From the NCBI GenBank assembly GCA_963814315.1, contig CAWFCG010000002.1:186001-250000 (forward strand): 64,000 nt of DNA, read 5' to 3'. The DNA is from JAFMJV01 sp963814315 (GTDB lineage Bacteria; Chloroflexota; Limnocylindria; Limnocylindrales; CSP1-4). Below, piece by piece: positions 52,121 to 62,062 of the stretch. A model generated the notes under the pieces. That model was not told the DNA's origin. It did no database searches and saw only the letters and a program-made list of their open reading frames with translations. Numbering within the stretch: position 1 is the stretch's first letter; the number at the start of each line of letters is the position of its first letter. Position numbers and translations under genes: made by a program.

Positions 52121-53044
52121 GCAGCATGCAAGTGCAGGAGATGCTCGATGTGCGGCGGGAGCGCAAGGAGCTGGGGATGCGCGAGCGGCTGACGAGTCCG
52201 CCGCGCCGGGGGGAGGACTCACCGCTCAAGCGCGCGCTCATCCACCTCGTGCTCATCATCACCACCATCATCATCGTCTTCCCAGTCGATCCGCGTCTTC
52301 AGCACTGCCATCCGCCCCGGTGACAACCTGCTAAATCCGACGCTGGAGATCATCCCCGAAGGCGCCACGCTGGAAGCCTTCTACCACGTGCTGTTCGAGA
52401 CGAACCTGCTCAACTGGATCGTCAACAGCCTGGTGGTGACGATGGGGACCGCGACCGTGGGACTCATCATCGCGGCCACCTCCGCCTACGCCTTCTCGCG
52501 CTACAAGTTCCGCGCCCGTGGGCTCTCGCTCACGTTCCTCTTCGCGACGCAGCTCGTGCCCGCCGTCATGCTGCTGGTGCCGGTCTACCTGATCGCGGTG
52601 ATGCTGGGCCTGACCGCGACCTACCAGGGACTGGTCATCGCCTACTCGGTGACCGCGGTGCCCTTCAGCATCTGGATCCTCAAGGGCTACTACGACACGG
52701 TGCCCATCGACCTGGAGGAAGCGGCGCGCATCGACGGCTGCACCGAGTTCCAGTCGTTCTACAAGGTGTTGCTGCCGCTCTCGCTGCCGGCCTTGGCCAT
52801 CGTCTACCTGTTCAACTTCCTGGCTGCCTGGAGCGAGTACTTCTTCGCGCGCCAGCTCATCGGCGCCAGCGAGGAGCTGCTCACGTGGCCGTTGGGCATC
52901 CAGCGTTTCCAGCAGCAGTTCCAGACACAATGGGCGGACCTATCGGCCGCCTCGATCATCGTCAGCGTGCCCATCGTCATCCTCTTCGTCTACATCTCCA
53001 AGTACCTCGTCTCCGGCCTGACGCTGGGAGGCGTGAAAGGCTAG
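52117..53044 (+). pseudogene. malG: MalG-type permease interrupted by a one-base insertion
   Basis: Starts at ATG 52117, overlapping the malF stop by 4 bp. The first 57 codons run through HLVLIITTIIIVFPV; the frame then shifts at G 52288. Skipping it gives IRVFSTAIRPGDN, then TLEAFYHVLFETNLLNWIVNSL and the permease core, with the EAA loop EEAARIDGCTEFQSFYKVLLPLSLP near 52720. Ends at 53044. Undamaged otherwise. Together with MalF it should form the maltodextrin channel of a CUT1 importer. Confidence 0.87.
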
Positions 53045-53052
53045 ACCGCATC

Positions 53053-56000
53053 ATGAAGCTCCCCGTCGCCGCGGCCGTGCTGGTGCTTCTGCTCGCCGGG
53101 CTGGCGCCTGCCTCGGTGGTCGGTGCTGACGATGTGCGTCCCAGCGTCGACGACAGCATCGCCGAGGCTGCGCTGCGGCATGACAGCCGCGACGACCTGT
53201 ACCGGGTACCGACCGGAGCCGTCCCGGCCGGCACGCCTGTACGGATCCGCCTGCGTGCTGCGGCCGGCGACCTGCAGCGCGCAGAGCTGCGCCTGGCCGA
53301 CCCACTGACGGGCGAGTCCTGGGCACAGCCGATGGAGCTGGCCGCGACCGACCCTGACGGCGGCGATGCCGGTTTCGACTACTGGGAGGCCGTGGTCGAG
53401 ACCGGCCCAGAGCCGGCCATCATCGACTATTCCATCGTCGCCGCGGACGGCCTCGCTACCCGCGTGCTTTCTGACGACCGCGCCGCTGATGGCGGGACGG
53501 GACGCATCGGCCGCTCCGGCCTGGTGTCCGATCCGTGGCAGATCACCGCCTACGACCCTGACTACACGACGCCCGACTGGGCACCCGGTTCGGTCGTCTA
53601 CCAGGTCTTCCCCGACCGCTTCGCCAACGCCGATCCGTCCAATGACCCCTCGCCCGACGCCACACCCGGCCCCTCGGGGGCGGAGGTCTACCGCCACGGC
53701 GAGGTGCACGGTGTTCCCGATCCTCAACAAGTCCTGGGACGAGTTGCCTGAGGGCTACTGCCGTGACTACAAGCCCGAGCCCTGTGACCAGCAAGCACAG
53801 AACCGGGACTTCTTCGGTGGCGACCTGGCCGGGATCACCGCGGAGCTCGATGGGCTCGCCGACCTGGGCGTGACCGTGCTCTACCTCAACCCCATCTTCG
53901 CCGCACCGTCGAACCACCGCTATGACACCTCGGACTATTTCTCTGTCGACCCCGACCTGGGCACTGCCGAAGAGTTCGACACGCTGGTCAACGAGGCCGG
54001 TGCGCGGGGCATCCGTGTGGTGCTCGATGGGGTGTTCAACCACGTTTCGGCCGATTCGCCCTGGTTCGACCGCTTCCGCCACTACCAGACCGTGGGCGCT
54101 TGCGAGTCGGCCGATTCCGAGTTCCGCGACTGGTTCACTTTCCGACCTCCGGGTCCGGGCCAGCCCGAGCCGTGTGCACCGACCGAGCCCGGCGGTGATG
54201 ACACCTACTACGTGAGCTGGTGGAACTTCGACTCCATCCCTGAGCTCAACGAGATCCCCGATGTCGTCGACATGTTCACCGGCCCCGATGGCGTGGTCGC
54301 GACCTGGATCGAGCGCGGCACGTCGGGCTGGAGGCTTGATGTGGCCGATTCGATGAGCCATGACTTCCAGGCCGCCATCCGCGACTCCGCCAAAGGTGCC
54401 GACCCGGAGGCCATCGTCATCGCCGAGCAGTGGGGTGACTCGACGCCCTGGCTGTTGGGCGACCAGGCCGATTCGACGATGAACTATCGCTTCCGCCGCG
54501 CCGTCATCGGCCTCGTCAACGGCGCCACGGCCGATCCGGACGGCTCCATCGAAGCGCTGACCCCGACCGGCTTCGCCAACGCCATGCTGGGGGTGAAGGA
54601 GGACTATCCGGCGCCGGCGTACGGGGTGTTGATGAACCTCGTGGACAGTCATGACACGACACGTATCTTGTGGACGCTCACGCCAGGCCTCGATAGCGAT
54701 GTGGCCAAGACGGAGCCGGCAGCGCTGGCGGAGGGCAAGGCGGCACAGCGGCTGGTGGCCGCCATCCAGCTGACATTCCCGGGCATGGCCTCGATCTACT
54801 ACGGCGACGAGGTCGGCCTGACCGGGCTTCGATGACCCCGACGACCGCCGGCCCTATCCGTGGGGTTCTGAGGATCTCGAGCTACGCTCGTGGTACCAGA
54901 CGTTGGCGCGACTGCGGGCATCACACGAGGCGCTACGAGAAGGCGACCTGGAGTTCCTCCTGGCCGACGACGGCGCTCGGACGCTGGCCTACCTACGGCG
55001 TAGTCCCTCGGCCGCCGCAGTGGTGGCGCTGAACCTTGGTGAGCGCGAGCGCGAGCTGGTGATCCCGGTGGCTGATCGAATCCCGGACGGTGTCGTTCTG
55101 TCCGATGCGCTCGGCGGTATTCCGGCAGCGACGGTGGCTGATGGCGCACTGACCGTCACTTCGGCGCCCGGCTCGGTGGCGGTATTGGTGTCAGGCAACG
55201 ATGTCGACCTGCTGGCGCCGGACGCGCCTGCCGGTTTGTCGGCCGCCGCTGGGCCGGGTCGTGTGGAGCTCACCTGGGAGCGGGTCGAGGATGCGGCGAG
55301 CTATCGCGTCCTTCGGTCGATCGTGGCCGGTGGCGGTTACGAGGCGATCGGGGATGCGGCCGAGACGAGGTTCACCGATGCCTCGTTGCGCGACGGTGTC
55401 CCGTACCACTATGTCGTCGTGGCGCTTGACGCGGCCGGTAACGTGTCCGCGCGATCGGGGGAGGCCGCCGCGGTGCCGCAGCTGACCATCACTGAGGCGC
55501 GGGTCCTGGGCGTGGTCGATGAGGACGGCGTGACCGTGGGTCAGGTGCAGCGGCCGTTGTCGGCCTTCGATGGCGCCGTCGCCGTCGATGTGCTCGTGGC
55601 ATCGGGGAACGATGGTGGCGGGACCGATGAGGCCAAGATCGATGGCGCCGCGCTTGCCGATGGCGTGCTCGTGGACGTCCGGATCCAGCCCGCCGAGCTG
55701 AGCGCCATCCTTTGTGAGGGCGGGACGCCGAGCCGGGCCGAGGTCATCGAGGTCAGCGAGTCGGGTGCGCTGTTCCGTGGCCCCGTCCAGCCCGAGTCGG
55801 TCGGCAGCTATACCGCGTCCGCATGTGTTTCGACCGACGGCGGTGAGACCTGGCAGTCGGCGCTCGGTGTGGGCTCCATCGATGTCGTCCCCAACGAGGA
55901 CACACTCGCGCCACCCGCGCCCAGCTCGCCTGAGTTGCTCGATGTGTCGGGTGAGCTGGTCCGCTTCCGTTGGGCGGCCTCCGAGGCTGATGATCTGTAC

Positions 56001-56513
56001 CGCTACCTGGTCCTGCGAGGTCAGGACGGTGTGCCTGCGGAGGTCATCGGCACGACCGATGTGGAGGTCTACCTCGACTCGTCGGTGACCGCCGGCGCCA
56101 CGTATGCCTATTCGGTCGTGGCGCAGGACGCTGCCTACAACCGCTCGGAGCCGTCGGGTGTCCTTGAGGTCGTCGCTGATGAGCGCGTGGTGGACGTGGC
56201 CTTCCGCGTCACCGTGCCTCCGGGTACCACGTCGGACGACACCATCTACATCGCCGGCTCTTTCCAGGGTTGGAACCCTGGTGGTGACCCCATGACACGC
56301 CTGGACGACTCGACTTGGGTGATCGACGTGCCCTTCGTGGACGGGTCCGAGCTCGAGTACAAGTACACGCGCGGCTCGTGGGAAGCGGTGGAGAAGGATG
56401 CAGGCTGCGGTGAGATCGCCAACCGTACGCTGACCGTCGAGTACACCGCTGACGGTAGCCAGACGGCCAACGACACGGTCGAGAAGTGGCGCGACCTGGA
56501 TCAGTGCCCCTGA
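53053..56513 (+). pseudogene. Secreted modular GH13 alpha-amylase/pullulanase with two one-base insertions
   Basis: Starts at ATG 53053 with a signal peptide (VAAAVLVLLLAGLAPASVVGA). An N-terminal beta domain is followed by a GH13 barrel: VVYQVFPDRFAN, VLYLNPIFAAPSNHRYDTSDY, VVLDGVFNHVS, WRLDVADSMSHDF (nucleophile Asp), VIAEQWGD (acid/base Glu) and NLVDSHDTTR. Then two fibronectin-like domains and a C-terminal CBM20-like starch-binding domain (DDTIYIAGSFQGWNP). Frame breaks at G 53713 (restores VHGFPILNKSWDELPEGYC) and C 54827 (restores LTGFDDPDDRRPYPWG). With both removed the protein is about 1150 aa. It would degrade extracellular starch and feed MalEFG. Confidence 0.88.
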
Positions 56514-56590
56514 GCAGCGCCTACACCGAGCGCCGACCCCGACGTCGCCTACGCCCATCGCCCATTCCGAGCCTGTGTCTTCCGCGCGCC

Positions 56591-56670
56591 CGCCAAGTCC
56601 GCCTCTCCCCCGCCCGGCGCCCGCCAAGTCCGCCTCTCCCCCGCCCGGCGCCCGCCAAGTCCGCCTCTCC
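56591..56670. repeat. 31-bp tandem repeat, three copies
   Basis: The phrase CGCCAAGTCCGCCTCTCCC begins at 56591, 56622 and 56653, a period of 31 bp. The first two units are identical (linker CCGCCCGGCGCC); the third runs into the left arm of the inverted repeat. Confidence 0.9.
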
Positions 56671-56898
56671 CGGCCAGTCAGGTCGGGGCATATCCCAGTC
56701 ACTCAGGGGCATATCGGCCGTGATGTGCCTGCCTGCTCAGTCACCCGGGGGCATGACCAAACGTGGGGCTCACCACGAATGCGTCTCGGATGGGTGCGAA
56801 GCATTCACGTTATGCGACTGATCGGGCCTTCAGGCACGCTGGGATATGCCCGCCAACTGACTCGGATATGCCCCGACTCGACTGGCGGGGAGAGGCCG
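56661..56898. repeat. Long imperfect inverted repeat (about 58-bp arms), MITE-like
   Basis: The left arm (56661-56717) contains CGCCTCTCC, then GCCAGTC, GTCGGGGCATATCC, AGTCA and GGGCATATC. The right arm (56841-56898) carries the same blocks as reverse complement, in mirrored order. Roughly 120 bp without coding content lie between. Size (about 240 bp), ends and lack of genes resemble a miniature inverted-repeat element, but no target-site duplication was identified. Confidence 0.65.
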
Positions 56899-56938
56899 TT
56901 GCCGGAGGAAGGGGCGCGACCAGGGAGGTCGATCGGCG

Positions 56939-57014
56939 CGGGAGGTCAATCGGCACGGCCAGGGGGTCAACCGGTGCGGGAGGTCAATCGGCACGGCCAG
57001 GGGGTCAACCGGTG
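56939..57014. repeat. 38-bp direct repeat, two copies
   Basis: A 38-bp unit beginning GCGGGAGGTCAATCGGCACG and ending GGGGGTCAACCGGT occurs twice in direct succession (period 38). A partial, diverged copy (GGGAGGTCGATCGGCG) precedes it. Confidence 0.88.
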
Positions 57015-57047
57015 TGGCCGCCATGGCCCAAACCGAAGCGGCCGAGC

Positions 57048-58820
57048 CTATGTGATCGTAGTCCGATGGGCGGCGTAGACCCCCTCACGGTGGACCGCAG
57101 CACGCGAGCGAATGTAGGGAACATAGGCCGGCCACCACATCGCCTCATCCACCGCGGCCGAAAGGTCGGTATCGGAGCGAACACCCGCCACGCCCGATGC
57201 CACCGCTTCGGTGGCCACCGCCAGGGCCACCTCACGCGAAATGTCAGCCAGCGACTCCACGGGTGGGTACAGGGCGCCGGACTCCAGGCGCTCGTCGCTG
57301 ACATGATCCGCCAAGGCTCGGGCCGCCACCAGGAACATCTCCTCGGTGATCAGCGTGGCCTCGGCCACGACCGCGCCGAGCCCCACACCGGGGAAGATGA
57401 AGACGTTGTTGGCCTGGCCGACCGGGCGTGGGCCACCTTTCCACGACACCGGGGCGAATGGGCTGCCAGTAGCGATCAGCGCTCGGCCGTCGCTCCAGCC
57501 GAGGATGTCGGCCGGCGTGGCCTCCACTCGGCTCGATGGGTTCGACAGCGCGAACACCACCGGTCGCTCGACGCTCTCGGCATGTGCCCGGATGACGCTC
57601 TCATCGAACGACCCAGGCCGTCCGGTAGTGCCGATCAGCAGATCCGGCTTGACTGCGCGGATGACCTCACTGAGGCGCGTATGGTCGTCGCCCTCAAGCG
57701 TCAGACCGAGCTGCTGGACGCGATCGGAGGAGACGGCGACCTCACGCTTGTACTCGTCCAGGTCGGTTCGTTCGGAATGGACCAGCCCTCGTGAATCCAG
57801 CAACGCGATGCGTGATGAGATCTCATCCTCGGACAGCCCCTCGTGCTCCAGCGCGCGTCGCAGGAGTCGGGTGATGCCGATCCCCGCGGCACCAGCCCCT
57901 GCCAGCACGAAGCGCAAGTCGGTCACCTCGCGGCCCAGTTTCCGAGCAGCAGCGTAGATCCCGCCGAGCGTGACGGCAGCTGTGCCCTGCACGTCGTCGT
58001 TGAAGCTGGGTGCTCGGTCCCGGAAGTGGCTCAGGATGCGCAGGGCATTGGCGCCCTTGAAGTCCTCCCACTGGATGATGCAGCCGGGCCAGACCTCTTC
58101 CACACCCGCCACGAAGGCCTCGACGAGCTCCTGGTATGCAGCCCCGCGGAGGCGCCGCGCCCGATAGCCCATGTACAGCGGATCCCGCAGCAACGTTCGA
58201 TTGTCCGTGCCCACGTCGAGCGAGACCGGCAGCGTGAGTGAGGGATGCAGTCCACCTCCGGCCGAATAGAGCGCCAGCTTGCCGACAGGGATGCCCATGC
58301 CGCCGGCACCCTGATCCCCCAGGCCCAGGATGCGCTCGTTGTCGGTGACCACGATGAGGCGCACGTCGGCGTAGGGCGAGTTGCGCAGCAGTTGCGGGAC
58401 CCGATCGATATCGGTGGGCGTGATCCAGATGCCACGCGTGCGCCGGATGATGTGGCTGAACTGCTGGCAGGCCTGGCCCACGGTTGGCGTGTACACCACC
58501 GGCATCAGCTCCTCGAGATGCTCGGCCAGCAGGCGGTAGAAGAGCGTGGCGTTGCGATCCTGCAGAGCGGCGAGGCCGATGTACTTCTCGAGCGCGTCCT
58601 CCTTGCGCGAGACGTGTTCCCACTCGAGCTGCACCTGCTCCTCGATGCTCTGCACCCGGTCGGGGAGCATGCCCCGCAGGCCGAAGGCCTCACGCTCATC
58701 CTGGCGGAAGGCCATATCCTTGGTGAAGAGGCGCGCGCCAAGCAGCTTGTAGCCGCGCAGGTCGATCTCCGCCGGACGCCCAGCGACGATGGAGGCGAAC
58801 GGTTCCTCGAGCGGCTTCAC
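57048..58820 (-). CDS. NAD(P)-dependent malic enzyme, large oxaloacetate-decarboxylating type
   Basis: This 590-aa protein is the long (about 560-600 aa) malic enzyme that decarboxylates malate to pyruvate. Signature blocks: LMPVVYTPTVGQACQQFSHIIRRTRG (N-terminal domain, active Tyr), TDNERILGLGDQGAGGMGIPVGKLALYSAGGG, IQWEDFKGANALRILSHFRD, FNDDVQGTAAVTLGGI (metal Asp) and the Rossmann FVLAGAGAAGIGITRLL. GTG 58820 (VKPLEEPF) precedes the first conserved helix. It faces the trehalose gene across 190 bp. Its pyruvate product feeds AceE. Confidence 0.92.
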   Translation of the reverse strand: MKPLEEPFASIVAGRPAEIDLRGYKLLGARLFTKDMAFRQDEREAFGLRGMLPDRVQSIEEQVQLEWEHVSRKEDALEKYIGLAALQDRNATLFYRLLAEHLEELMPVVYTPTVGQACQQFSHIIRRTRGIWITPTDIDRVPQLLRNSPYADVRLIVVTDNERILGLGDQGAGGMGIPVGKLALYSAGGGLHPSLTLPVSLDVGTDNRTLLRDPLYMGYRARRLRGAAYQELVEAFVAGVEEVWPGCIIQWEDFKGANALRILSHFRDRAPSFNDDVQGTAAVTLGGIYAAARKLGREVTDLRFVLAGAGAAGIGITRLLRRALEHEGLSEDEISSRIALLDSRGLVHSERTDLDEYKREVAVSSDRVQQLGLTLEGDDHTRLSEVIRAVKPDLLIGTTGRPGSFDESVIRAHAESVERPVVFALSNPSSRVEATPADILGWSDGRALIATGSPFAPVSWKGGPRPVGQANNVFIFPGVGLGAVVAEATLITEEMFLVAARALADHVSDERLESGALYPPVESLADISREVALAVATEAVASGVAGVRSDTDLSAAVDEAMWWPAYVPYIRSRAAVHREGVYAAHRTTIT

Positions 58821-59010
58821 CCCGCAACGGTAGCCCCATCGCATCGGCCCTGTCAGCGCCCCGAGGTCGCGTCGTGTCCGGCCGTTCGGCCTATTCCGAG
58901 GCCACGGCCGCATCACTCGCTTGACTGGCAGGCTCGCAACTCACCGAGCGTAGGCTCAGGCGACGCCCGAGAACCGGCTGCTGGTGCCTGACCACCGGTA
59001 TGCTGGAAGG

Positions 59011-61227
59011 GTGAGTACCAAAGAGCGCCTCCTCGTCGTGTCCAATCGTCTGCCACTGACTGCCAAGCGTGTCTCGGGGCGGTGGCGTGGCGAACGCTCA
59101 TCGGGCGGACTCGTCGCCGCCATGGCGCCGCTGATGGAGCAGTCCGATGGTCTCTGGCTCGGCTGGCCCGGCGATTCGCTGCCCGGCGAGCCCGAGGGTC
59201 GCGAGCGTCTCATGCGCGACTGGGAACGCAAGCACGGCTTTGTGGCGGTGGAGATCCCACCCAAGATCTCGCGCTCATTCTACGAGGGCTACGCCAACGA
59301 CACGCTGTGGCCGTTGCTCCACGGCTTTCCGACACGCGTGGTCTTCGCGCCCGAGAGCTGGCACGCCTATCGGGACGCCAACGAACGCTTTGCCGACGCC
59401 GTTGCCAGTCGCATGCGCAAGGGCGACTTGGTGTGGGCCCACGACTACCAGCTGATGCTGGTGCCGCAGCTCATCCGCGAGCGTTCGCGCGGCGCACGCA
59501 TCGGCTTCTTCCTCCACATCCCGTTCCCCTCGTCAGAGGTCTTCCGCATCCTGCCCGAGCGCGAGGATGTGCTGCTGGGCCTGCTGGGTTCCGATTCGAT
59601 CGCCTTCCAGACCCACGGCCACCTGCACAACTTCCGCCGCTCGCTGCTGCAGGTGCTGGGCCTCGAGAGCTCCATGGACGAGGTCCAGATCGACGGCCGC
59701 CGTGTCCATCTCTCGGCGCTACCGATCGGCATCCAGTCGGAGGAATGGGAGGCGCTCACCAGCTCCGACCGCAAGGTCGCCAAGCGCAAAGCGGAGCTCA
59801 ACGAGCGCCATCGGGGACGCAAGCTCATCATCTCGGTCGATCGCCTCGACTATACCAAGGGCATCCCGGAGCGTCTGCGCACCTTCCGCCGACTGCTCCA
59901 GTCGGCGCCCGCCTGGCGCGGCAAGGTCACGCTGGTGCAGATCGCGGTGCCCTCACGCGAGCGCGTACCGGCCTACGCTGAGCTGCGGCGCAAGGTCTCC
60001 GAGCTGGTGGGAGAGGTCAATGGCGACTTCGGCACGCCCGAGTGGCAGCCGGTGGTCTACCTGCGTCGATCGGTCAACAAGCAGGAGCTGGCGGCGCTCT
60101 ACTCGGCCGCCGACGTGGCTTGGGTGGGACCCCTGCGTGATGGTATGAACCTGGTGGCCAAGGAGTACGTGGCGTGCCAGCACAAGGGTGATGGTGTCCT
60201 CGTGTTGAGCGAGTTCGCGGGGGCAGCCCAGGAGCTGGGTGAGGCCTTGCGAATCAACCCCTACGACCAGGTGGGCACGTCGAACACCATCCTGCGGGCG
60301 CTTGAGATGGATCGGGATGCGCGGATCGAGCGAATGGCCGCGCTGCATGAACGGGTCAACCGCAATGACGCGGTGGTCTGGGCCGAGCGCTTCATGGAAG
60401 GTCTGCGAGAGGCGACAGCGCCGGCGCGCATGACCATGCATCTCGATCGTCCCGCGCCCGACCCCGTCAAGCTGCGGGGCGAGTTCGAGAAGGCCGATCG
60501 CCGCCTGGTCCTGCTCGACTACGACGGCACGTTGGTCCCCATCGCACAGCGACCGCAGGATGCCGCTCCGCCGGATGACCTGATGGACCTGCTGCGGACC
60601 ATGGTCGCGTTGCCCGACACGACGACGGCCATCATCAGCGGTCGTGCCCGGGCGGACATCGAGGGCTGGTTCGGTGGTATCGACGGGCTGGGACTGGCCG
60701 TGGAGCACGGTGCGCTCCTGCGCGAGCCCGGCGCCCGCGAGTGGCAGATGCTGCGGGGCGGCATGGACCTTTCCTGGAAGGATCGGGTGCGCCCGTTGCT
60801 GGAGCAGTTCGCCGCCAGCGCGCCCGGCTCGCTCGTGGAGAACAAGGACTACGCGCTGGCCTGGCACTACCGGCTGGTCGATGCCGAGTTTGGCGCCTGG
60901 CTGGCCAATGAGGTCGTGACCACATTGGAGAACCTGCTGAGCGGTACCGAGTTGGCCGTCATCCACGGCAACAAGGTCGTGGAGGTGCGCTATGCCTGGG
61001 CCAACAAGGGTGAGGTGGCGGCTCGGCTGGTCACCGGCTTCCGCCGCAAGTCGTTGGTGCTTGCCTTGGGTGACGACCGCACCGACGAGGACATGTTCGC
61101 CCGATTGCCGCGCTCGGCCTGGACCATCCGCATCGGTCCTGGCTCCACGTCCGCACGCTTCCGACTCGCCGGCGCTGAAGATGCCAACGGCCTGTTGCGT
61201 CTCCTCGCCTCACCCTCGGATGCCTGA
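59011..61227 (+). CDS. otsAB: Bifunctional trehalose-6-phosphate synthase/phosphatase
   Basis: This 738-aa fusion makes trehalose from UDP-glucose (or another NDP-glucose) and glucose-6-phosphate. The GT20 domain (about 1-465) shows LLVVSNRLPLTAKR, the acceptor-binding WAHDYQLMLVPQLIRE, FLHIPFPSSEVFRILPERE, SVDRLDYTKGIPERL and PLRDGMNLVAKEYVACQ. The HAD phosphatase (475-738) shows LVLLDYDGTLVPIAQRPQ, IISGRARADIEGWF and ALGDDRTDEDMFARLP. GTG 59011 is preferred; a GTG at 58984 is possible. Fused genes of this kind are a minority compared with separate otsA and otsB. It is likely an osmoprotectant. Confidence 0.93.
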   Translation: MSTKERLLVVSNRLPLTAKRVSGRWRGERSSGGLVAAMAPLMEQSDGLWLGWPGDSLPGEPEGRERLMRDWERKHGFVAVEIPPKISRSFYEGYANDTLWPLLHGFPTRVVFAPESWHAYRDANERFADAVASRMRKGDLVWAHDYQLMLVPQLIRERSRGARIGFFLHIPFPSSEVFRILPEREDVLLGLLGSDSIAFQTHGHLHNFRRSLLQVLGLESSMDEVQIDGRRVHLSALPIGIQSEEWEALTSSDRKVAKRKAELNERHRGRKLIISVDRLDYTKGIPERLRTFRRLLQSAPAWRGKVTLVQIAVPSRERVPAYAELRRKVSELVGEVNGDFGTPEWQPVVYLRRSVNKQELAALYSAADVAWVGPLRDGMNLVAKEYVACQHKGDGVLVLSEFAGAAQELGEALRINPYDQVGTSNTILRALEMDRDARIERMAALHERVNRNDAVVWAERFMEGLREATAPARMTMHLDRPAPDPVKLRGEFEKADRRLVLLDYDGTLVPIAQRPQDAAPPDDLMDLLRTMVALPDTTTAIISGRARADIEGWFGGIDGLGLAVEHGALLREPGAREWQMLRGGMDLSWKDRVRPLLEQFAASAPGSLVENKDYALAWHYRLVDAEFGAWLANEVVTTLENLLSGTELAVIHGNKVVEVRYAWANKGEVAARLVTGFRRKSLVLALGDDRTDEDMFARLPRSAWTIRIGPGSTSARFRLAGAEDANGLLRLLASPSDA

Positions 61228-61833
61228 GTCGCCCGGCGCCCGGCGCCTTCGTCCGCTCGTCGGGATCCTGTTGTTCGATGACGTCGAGGTGCTTGACTTC
61301 GCCGGGCCTTACGAGGTCTTCAGCGGGACGCGCTCGCCCGAGGGTGCGCCGTACGTCGATGTCGTGACCGTCGGTCCGACCGCCGGTAGTCATCGCGCGT
61401 GGTGGCCTGGAGGTCCGGCCGACTCACCTCGTGGCCGACTGCCCGCGTCTCGATGCGCTCGATCATCCCCGGTGGCCCCGGGGCCGATGAGCGAACGGTC
61501 GAGCAGGACGCGCAGCCTACTGCCGTTCATCCGTGAACGGGCCGCATCGACACCGCGGTCGTGGCCTCCGTCTGTACCGGGGCCTTCCTGCTGGGTCGTG
61601 CCGGTCTGCTCGATGGTCACCGGGTCACGACGCACACCTCGGCGCTCGAGCCGCTGCGGTTGGAGTTCCCCGGCGCCGATGTCGTCGCTGCCAAGGTCGT
61701 CGACGAGGGAGCCATCCTGACTGCGGCCGGCGTCAGCTCCGGCATCGATCTGGCGCTGCATCTGCTGGAGCGCTGGTTCGGCGTCGAAGCACGTTCGCGG
61801 GCGACAGCGAACCTCGACGGCCCCTGGTCCTGA
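61220..61833 (+). pseudogene. DJ-1/PfpI-family protein wrecked by at least four frameshifts
   Basis: From ATG 61220 (8 bp into the otsAB end) the reading starts LVGILLFDDVEVLDFAGPYEVFSGTR and VDVVTVGP, typical of the DJ-1/AraC-associated amidase fold. It breaks near 61388, 61461, 61516 and 61556. Pieces in the other frames are ARGGLEVRPTHLVADCPRLD, IIPGGPGADERTVEQ, LLPFIRERAAS and VASVCTGAFLLGRAGLLDGH (nucleophile Cys in VCTGA), ending ...ANLDGPWS at 61833. Three of four breaks are insertions of one base. It is non-functional as sequenced. Confidence 0.8.
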
Positions 61834-61855
61834 CGCAGGCCCAACGCACACACGA

Positions 61856-61888
61856 GAAGACCCCGCCACTTGGCGTGACGGGGTCTTC
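61856..61888. terminator. Bidirectional hairpin terminator
   Basis: GAAGACCCCG, 13-nt loop, CGGGGTCTTC: a perfect 10-bp stem with A-rich 5' and T-containing 3' flanks. It lies between the convergent DJ-1-like pseudogene and the collagen-like gene and can serve both strands. Confidence 0.85.
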
Positions 61889-62062
61889 ATGTTCAGGACT
61901 TGGCGGCTAACGCCGCCGTTCGGCTACGAGGTGCAGATCGCGTACACCGTCACGCCGTCTGGCCAAAGCGTCACTGTCCGTGTACCTGGCGAACCAACCG
62001 GTCGGGGTGTCGCCGGCCTCGGCGACGTTACTCGTCGAGTAGGCCTCGAGCGGGTACGACTG

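Larger units (their letters stand above)
56514..57047. other. 534-bp gene-free region dominated by repeats
   Basis: Between the GH13 gene and the malic-enzyme gene (convergent). It contains a 31-bp tandem repeat, a pair of long imperfect inverted arms and a 38-bp duplication, all listed separately. No protein-coding or RNA gene recognised. Confidence 0.8.

Noticed and set aside
45556..54827. Programmed +1 frameshifting in xylB, malF, malG and GH13
   Set aside because: Sites lack a common slippery codon or stop context, the families do not use frameshifting, and single-base insertion or assembly error explains all of them.
60992..61720. 242-codon frame as an intact protein after otsAB
   Set aside because: Only the part from 61220 to about 61388 looks like DJ-1/PfpI; the remainder is in the wrong frame relative to the conserved family motifs.
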